From [Mycobacterium] fortunisiensis (GTDB lineage Bacteria > Actinomycetota > Actinomycetes > Mycobacteriales > Mycobacteriaceae): DNA of 64,000 bases. The translations under genes and the position numbers were made by a program. Below are positions 59,552-64,000 of the stretch, piece by piece; within the stretch, counting starts at the first letter, position 1; each line of letters starts with the position of its first letter. The stretch lies in the NCBI RefSeq assembly GCF_019050325.1, contig NZ_VOMB01000006.1, positions 70,470 through 134,469 on the forward strand, read 5' to 3'. The notes under the pieces were generated by a model that ran no database searches, was not told the origin of the DNA, and saw nothing but the letters and a program-made list of their open reading frames with translations.

Positions 59552-60409
59552 TTACCGAGCCGGCGCCGATCTGATCTCGGCGACCACCCGCTGCGGGTAC
59601 TCGGCGAGATCCAGCCAGGTGAACCGCAACACCTGCCACCCCATCAGCGCGATCTCGTTCTGCTTGACCCGGTCCTTCTGAAAATCCTCCTGGTCGTGAT
59701 GGAACGCCCAGCCATCGGTTTCGATCGCGAGCTTGCGCGCCGGGAAGGCCACTTCGATCACGTACCGGCCCAGGCGGTAGTTGGCCTTCCAACCGGTGAT
59801 CCGGGCTTCTCTGAGCAGCTTGATCAGTATCCGTTCGGCTGCCGAGCGGGCCCCGTCGGCGGCTGCGAGGAGCAGGCGGCGGGCAGCCGGTGATCCGTGC
59901 CTGCCCTTGTTGCGCAGGTGCGCCCGCCAGAGGTCACGCAGGTCGGTGTGGCGCTGCAGCGCGGTGTCCATGAGCTTGGCGCCGCCGCCGCGGCGGGCTG
60001 CGGCTTCCACGACGGTCAGCGGCAATGCCGTCACCCGCAGCCCGCGGCGCTCCACAATGTCGTGCGGGTCGAGGTCGCGCCGCCGAATCCGGACGGCGTG
60101 CCTGCGCCGAAAGTTGCTGACCTTGGGAACGGTGACCTCGATGGTTTCAGGCGCATATTTCGTGACCCCGTGCCACCACGCTGCGGCGAGCCCGCTGGCT
60201 GTGGCGTTTGTGCCGAGCGACCACACCGCCGCGCGGGTTCGTGCGGCATCGGTGAACGGCCGATCGTCGGCGAAGTAGACGCCGCGTGAGCAGCGCAACC
60301 ACCGTCCGGATCGAATCAGCCGATTCACTGCGTCCTGGCTTAGTCCAGCCTGCTTGGCCTGAGCCAGGGTGATCACGCCGTCGTGATCACGCAGAAAGTC
60401 TTCAAGCAC
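59552..60409 (-). CDS. AbiEi-type winged-helix plus DUF559 nuclease-like protein
   Basis: 285-residue protein. The N-terminal wHTH (LEDFLRDHDGVITLAQAKQA, RLIRSGRWLRCSRGVYF) is the AbiEi antitoxin-type domain; the C-terminal 120 residues are DUF559, a PD-(D/E)xK-like fold (YVIEVAFPARKLAIETDGWA, HHDQEDFQKDRVKQNEIALM, LRFTWLDL). No partner toxin lies nearby, so this is not a complete AbiE system. It separates cyp126 from Rv0779c-like, which are neighbours in M. tuberculosis, so it was inserted. Function unknown. Confidence 0.82.
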   Translation of the reverse strand: MLEDFLRDHDGVITLAQAKQAGLSQDAVNRLIRSGRWLRCSRGVYFADDRPFTDAARTRAAVWSLGTNATASGLAAAWWHGVTKYAPETIEVTVPKVSNFRRRHAVRIRRRDLDPHDIVERRGLRVTALPLTVVEAAARRGGGAKLMDTALQRHTDLRDLWRAHLRNKGRHGSPAARRLLLAAADGARSAAERILIKLLREARITGWKANYRLGRYVIEVAFPARKLAIETDGWAFHHDQEDFQKDRVKQNEIALMGWQVLRFTWLDLAEYPQRVVAEIRSAPAR

Positions 60410-60452
60410 ATCCGATTGGACGCAGTACGCCGCTCAAACGGTTCCCATCTTT

Positions 60453-60503
60453 CGATTTGTGCACCGCAACCGGCGGGTGGCGCCGCTGCAGGTGCACAAA
60501 TCG
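60453..60503. repeat. Long inverted repeat upstream of the AbiEi/DUF559 gene
   Basis: CGATTTGTGCACC (60453-60465) and GGTGCACAAATCG (60491-60503) are perfect 13-base arms separated by 25 bases that can themselves pair (CGGCG/CGCCG). It lies 44 bases upstream of the minus-strand AbiEi/DUF559 start and just beyond the stop of the Rv0779c-like gene. It may be an autoregulatory operator, a terminator, or both. Confidence 0.75.
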
Positions 60504-60510
60504 CCGGGTG

Positions 60511-61134
60511 TTAGTCGATGCGGCGCAGGCGCATGCCGGCCGAACGCAGCTCGAGGGCGGCCAGGCCGCGAATGGCCCGCTGATCTTGACTGCGCCACGC
60601 ACCGACGGGGTCGTCCGACACCGCGGTCAGCTTGGCCAGCGGCCGGTTGGCCAGCGCCCGCAGGGCCAGCAGTTGCTCGCCGGCCGCGGTCGAGGCCAGG
60701 GTGATCGCAGTCCACTTGCGCCGAAAGAAGCGCACCCGCAGATACAGCCAGGGCATGGCGACAAAAAGAATGGGAGCGGCCGCCACCGCCAAAGCCAGTA
60801 CCCAGGCCAGCCAGCTTGCCGTGCTGTCCAGGTTGGCCCCCGCCCCGGCGATGTCGAGGGCGGCGTCACTGGCCGCCCGCAGCGGTTTGCTCAGCGTGTC
60901 GCCCACCAAGGGCACGTGGTCGGTGCTGTCACCGGCCGAGCCCAGATTGTCGGCGACCCCGTTGGCCCCGCTCTCGACCTGCCTGCCGACTTCGGCGATG
61001 GTGGACACCGCAGAATGCACCGCCGTCCCCACCAGGATCCACACCAAGGTCCAGGTGAGCACGGCCACGTCGCTGAACAACTGGGCCAGCAAGCGGCCCG
61101 GTCGGCTGGCATAGGGCAGGTACCGCGATCTCAT
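60511..61134 (-). CDS. Conserved transmembrane protein (Rv0779c-like)
   Basis: 207-residue membrane protein. Two predicted helices (about 18-40 and 103-128) flank a segment rich in Gly/Ser/Val (EVGRQVESGANGVADNLGS). A basic C-terminal cytoplasmic part ends with MRLRRID. Size and position beside purC match Rv0779c. Function unknown. Confidence 0.85.
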   Translation of the reverse strand: MRSRYLPYASRPGRLLAQLFSDVAVLTWTLVWILVGTAVHSAVSTIAEVGRQVESGANGVADNLGSAGDSTDHVPLVGDTLSKPLRAASDAALDIAGAGANLDSTASWLAWVLALAVAAAPILFVAMPWLYLRVRFFRRKWTAITLASTAAGEQLLALRALANRPLAKLTAVSDDPVGAWRSQDQRAIRGLAALELRSAGMRLRRID

Positions 61135-61152
61135 GGGACCGATCCCAACACA

Positions 61153-61158
61153 TAGGCT
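61153..61158 (+). promoter_or_regulatory. -10 element for a probably leaderless purC transcript
   Basis: TAGGCT ends six bases before the purC ATG at 61165, which has no ribosome binding site. It lies in the 30-base gap to the divergent Rv0779c-like gene. Confidence 0.55.
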
Positions 61159-61164
61159 GACCCA

Positions 61165-62052
61165 ATGCGCCCCGCTCTGTCCGACTATCAGCACCTGGCC
61201 AGCGGCAAGGTCCGCGAGTTGTACCGCATCGACGACGACCACCTGCTGTTCGTGGCCACCGACCGCATATCGGCGTACGACCACGTCCTGGACTCGCCGA
61301 TCCCGGACAAGGGCCGGATCCTCACCGCGATGAGCGTGTTCTTCTTCGACCTGGTCAGCGCGCCCAATCACCTGGCCGGGCCACCCGACGACAAGCGGAT
61401 CCCCGCCGAGGTGCTCGGTCGTGCACTGGTGGTGCGGAAGTTGAAGATGCTTCCGGTGGAGTGCGTGGCCCGGGGCTATCTGACCGGGTCCGGACTGCTC
61501 GACTACCAGGCCTCGGGATCGGTGTGCGGTATCGCGCTGCCACCCGGCCTCGGCGAGGCCAGCAAGTTCGACGAGCCGCTGTTCACCCCGGCCACCAAGG
61601 CCGATATCGGCGAGCACGACGAGAACATCGCGTTCGACAAGGTGATCGACCTGGTCGGGCCGGAGTTGGCCAACCAGCTCAAGGAGCGCACGCTGCAGAT
61701 CTACCTGCAAGGTGCCGACCACGCGTTGACCAAGGGCATCATCATCGCCGACACCAAGTTCGAGTTCGGTGTCGACGCGGACGGCACTGTGGTGCTGGCC
61801 GACGAGGTGTTCACCCCGGATTCGTCTCGGTACTGGCGCGCCGACACCTACCAGCAGGGGGTGGTGCAGGACAGCTTCGACAAGCAGTTCGTCCGCAATT
61901 GGCTGACCGGACCGGACTCGGGTTGGGACCGGCGCGGCGACGCCCCGCCGCCGCGGTTACCCGATGAGATCGTGGCCGCCACCCGTGACCGCTACATCGA
62001 GGCGTACGAACGGATTTCAGGTCTGCGGTTCGACGATTGGATCGGTGCATGA
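61165..62052 (+). CDS. purC: SAICAR synthetase PurC
   Basis: Phosphoribosylaminoimidazole-succinocarboxamide synthase, 295 residues (M. tuberculosis about 297). [20 protein letters not shown] and [18 protein letters not shown] at the N-terminus, [12 protein letters not shown], and [14 protein letters not shown], all characteristic. It adds aspartate to CAIR. The stop overlaps the next ATG (ATGA), coupling it to the peptidase. Confidence 0.97.
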   Translation: MRPALSDYQHLASGKVRELYRIDDDHLLFVATDRISAYDHVLDSPIPDKGRILTAMSVFFFDLVSAPNHLAGPPDDKRIPAEVLGRALVVRKLKMLPVECVARGYLTGSGLLDYQASGSVCGIALPPGLGEASKFDEPLFTPATKADIGEHDENIAFDKVIDLVGPELANQLKERTLQIYLQGADHALTKGIIIADTKFEFGVDADGTVVLADEVFTPDSSRYWRADTYQQGVVQDSFDKQFVRNWLTGPDSGWDRRGDAPPPRLPDEIVAATRDRYIEAYERISGLRFDDWIGA

Positions 62053-64000
62053 CCGGGCCCGCCCAGCCGCCGGTGGCCAAGCGCGGCAACCACCGCCGCG
62101 AGCACCACGGCGACGTGTTCATCGACCCGTATGAGTGGTTGCGCGACAAGGACAACCCCGAGGTGATCACGCACCTGGAAGCCGAGAACGCCTACACCGA
62201 GCATGCGACTGCACATTTGGAGCCGTTGCAGCAGAAGATCTTCGATGAGATCAAGGCCCGAACCAAGGAAACCGACCTGTCGGTGCCGATGCGACGCAAC
62301 GGCTGGTGGTACTACGCGCGCAGCTTCGAGGGCAAGCAGTACGCCGTGCATTGCCGCTGTCCGATAGGCGATCCCGATGATTGGACTCCGCCGGCGCTCG
62401 ATGAGCACACCGAGATCCCGGGTGAGCAGATCTTGCTCGACGAGAACGTCGAAGCCGACGGTCACGAGTACTTCTCTCTCGGTGCGGCCACGGTGAGTGT
62501 GGACGGCAACGTGCTGGCGTTCTCCGTCGACGTCCTGGGCGACGAGCGATATACGTTGAAGTTCAAGGATCTACGCACCGGGGAGCTCTACGAGGACACG
62601 ATCGTGGGGATCGGCCCCGGTGGCACCTGGGCTGCCGACGGCCGCACCCTGTACTACACCACCGTGGACGCGGCCTGGCGGCCCGACACCGTGTGGCGGC
62701 ACCGGCTGGGGTCCGGCCTGCCCGCCGAGAAGGTGTATCACGAACCCGACGAACGGTTCTGGGTGGCCATCGGTCGCAGCCGAAGCGACAAATACCTTTT
62801 CATCGCGTCGGGCAGCGCGGTCACCGCCGAGGTGCACTACGTCGACGCAAACGATCCGACGGCCGAACTCACCACCGTGTGGGAGCGCCGCGACCTGGTG
62901 GAGTATTCGGTCGAACACGCGGTGGTCGGGGGTGAGGACCGGTTCCTGATCCTGCACAACGACGGCGCCGAGAACTTCATGCTGGTGGACGCCCCGGTCA
63001 GCGATCCCACTGACTTCCGCACCCTGATCGAACACCGGGCGGACGTCCGGTTGGACGGTGTCGACGCGTTCGACGGATTCCTGGTGATCAGTTACCGCAG
63101 TGACGCATTGCCGAAGATGGCACTGTGGCGGCTCACCGCGGACGGTTATGGCCCCCGCGAGGAGCTGACCTTCGACTCGGAGCTGACGGCGGCCGGCATG
63201 GGCGGCAACCCGAACTGGTCCACGCCGAAGCTGCGGATCGGTGCCACCTCGTTCGTCACCCCGGCGCGGATCTACGACCTGGATCTGGCGACCGGGGAGC
63301 GCACCCTGTTGCGCGAACAGCCGGTGCTGGGCGGCTACCGGCCGGAAGACTATGTGGAGCGCCGGGATTGGGCGACGGCACCCGATGGGGCGAAGATCCC
63401 GATCTCGATCATCCACCGGGCCGGGTTGCAGTTCCCGGCGCCGGCGTTGCTCTACGGTTACGGCGCCTACGAGTCGTGTGAAGACCCGCGGTTCTCGATC
63501 GCCCGGTTGTCGCTGCTGGACCGGGGCATGGTGTTCGCGATCGCGCACGTGCGTGGCGGCGGCGAGCTGGGCCGGCCCTGGTACGAGCACGGCAAGCTGT
63601 TGGAGAAGACCAACACCTTCACCGACTTCATCGCCGTGGCAGGACACCTCGTCGACACCGGGCTGACCCGTCCGCAGAACCTCGTGGCCCTCGGCGGTAG
63701 CGCGGGCGGGTTGTTGATGGGCGCGGTGGCCAACATGGCGCCGCAGTTGTTCGCCGGGATCCTGGCGCAGGTGCCGTTCGTCGATGCGCTGACGACCATT
63801 CTGGATCCGTCCATGCCGTTGACGGTGACCGAATGGGATGAGTGGGGTAACCCGTTGGAGGACCCCGAGGTGTACCGCTACATGAAGTCCTACACGCCGT
63901 ATGAGAACGTGGCGGCGCAGGCATATCCGCCGATCCTGGCCATGACCTCGCTCAACGACACCCGGGTGTATTACGTTGAGCCCGCCAAATGGGTTGCGGC
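62049..64000 (+). CDS. ptrB: Oligopeptidase B / prolyl-oligopeptidase family (partial at 3' end)
   Basis: The first 650 residues of an S9A serine peptidase; the frame is still open at the window end. An N-terminal beta-propeller (about residues 30-420; [23 protein letters not shown]) precedes the catalytic domain with [28 protein letters not shown] and the nucleophile in [13 protein letters not shown]; the Asp lies in LNDTRVYY, and the His should be beyond the window. ATG 62049 overlaps the purC stop. In M. tuberculosis this gene is annotated in two pieces (ptrBa/ptrBb); here it reads through without a break as far as visible. Confidence 0.93.
   Translation, partial: MTGPAQPPVAKRGNHRREHHGDVFIDPYEWLRDKDNPEVITHLEAENAYTEHATAHLEPLQQKIFDEIKARTKETDLSVPMRRNGWWYYARSFEGKQYAVHCRCPIGDPDDWTPPALDEHTEIPGEQILLDENVEADGHEYFSLGAATVSVDGNVLAFSVDVLGDERYTLKFKDLRTGELYEDTIVGIGPGGTWAADGRTLYYTTVDAAWRPDTVWRHRLGSGLPAEKVYHEPDERFWVAIGRSRSDKYLFIASGSAVTAEVHYVDANDPTAELTTVWERRDLVEYSVEHAVVGGEDRFLILHNDGAENFMLVDAPVSDPTDFRTLIEHRADVRLDGVDAFDGFLVISYRSDALPKMALWRLTADGYGPREELTFDSELTAAGMGGNPNWSTPKLRIGATSFVTPARIYDLDLATGERTLLREQPVLGGYRPEDYVERRDWATAPDGAKIPISIIHRAGLQFPAPALLYGYGAYESCEDPRFSIARLSLLDRGMVFAIAHVRGGGELGRPWYEHGKLLEKTNTFTDFIAVAGHLVDTGLTRPQNLVALGGSAGGLLMGAVANMAPQLFAGILAQVPFVDALTTILDPSMPLTVTEWDEWGNPLEDPEVYRYMKSYTPYENVAAQAYPPILAMTSLNDTRVYYVEPAKWVA

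Noticed and set aside
59552..60409. Complete AbiE toxin-antitoxin system
   Set aside because: No nucleotidyltransferase (AbiEii) gene lies on either side; only the AbiEi-type wHTH is present, fused to DUF559.

Overview
The window is high-GC DNA from a mycobacterium, most likely a fast-growing Mycolicibacterium-type species. The evidence is a complete mce4 operon with its Mce-associated genes and otsA, the phoPR/cyp51/purD-purB-purC neighbourhood, a RelZ-type fusion protein, many cytochromes P450, leaderless-looking starts, and GTG/TTG starts with ATGA or GTGA gene overlaps. Gene names rest on recognising the proteins by eye, not on a database search.

Layout. 1-502: the 3' end of an unidentified gene, then a sigma-A-like promoter carrying a KstR-type operator. 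503-11001: the mce4 operon (yrbE4A, yrbE4B, mce4A-F, two Mce-associated genes), the sterol importer. 11015-13636 (minus): otsA, a 54-residue conserved protein and two related small secreted proteins. 13905-21084: an enoyl-CoA hydratase and an SDR (plus strand), facing a beta-hydroxyacid-dehydrogenase-like gene and a CoxL-CoxG-CoxM-CoxS molybdenum hydroxylase operon (minus strand). 21342-25195: an envelope/secretion group (acyltransferase, VanX-like dipeptidase, cutinase, GH5-like glycosidase). 25447-28607: an F420 (LLM) oxidoreductase and a FAD steroid-dehydrogenase-like flavoprotein, divergent from a TetR gene across a 10-bp-arm inverted repeat. 28618-29143: an HNH nuclease and tRNA-Thr(TGT).

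From 29170 the order follows the Rv0756c-Rv0781 segment of M. tuberculosis, as I remember it: Rv0756c-like, phoP, phoR, HIT protein, (inserted DesA-like desaturase and SDR), Rv0760c-like, adhB-like, Rv0762c-like, ferredoxin, cyp51, SDR, cyp123-like, TetR, aldA, SDR, Rv0770-like, Rv0771-like, (inserted: an unknown gene, a WXG100-like repeat protein, two predicted lipoproteins, TetR, CYP125-like P450), purD, esterase, TetR, permease, relZ, purB, cyp126, (AbiEi/DUF559 protein), Rv0779c-like, purC and an intact 5' part of oligopeptidase B running off the end.

The theme is sterol and lipid handling (Mce4 uptake, CYP51 with its ferredoxin, CYP125-like, KSI-like, SDRs, aldehyde dehydrogenase) interleaved with conserved purine biosynthesis and PhoPR signalling. 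The most unusual observations are two mini-ORFs that bridge mce4 gene junctions by stop/start overlaps at both ends, a duplicated gene end bracketing a WXG100-like insertion, paired GGACA-N2-TGTCC operators at the cyp51/aldA divergent promoter, mutually exclusive hairpins upstream of the Rv0760c-like gene, and a probable CTG start.
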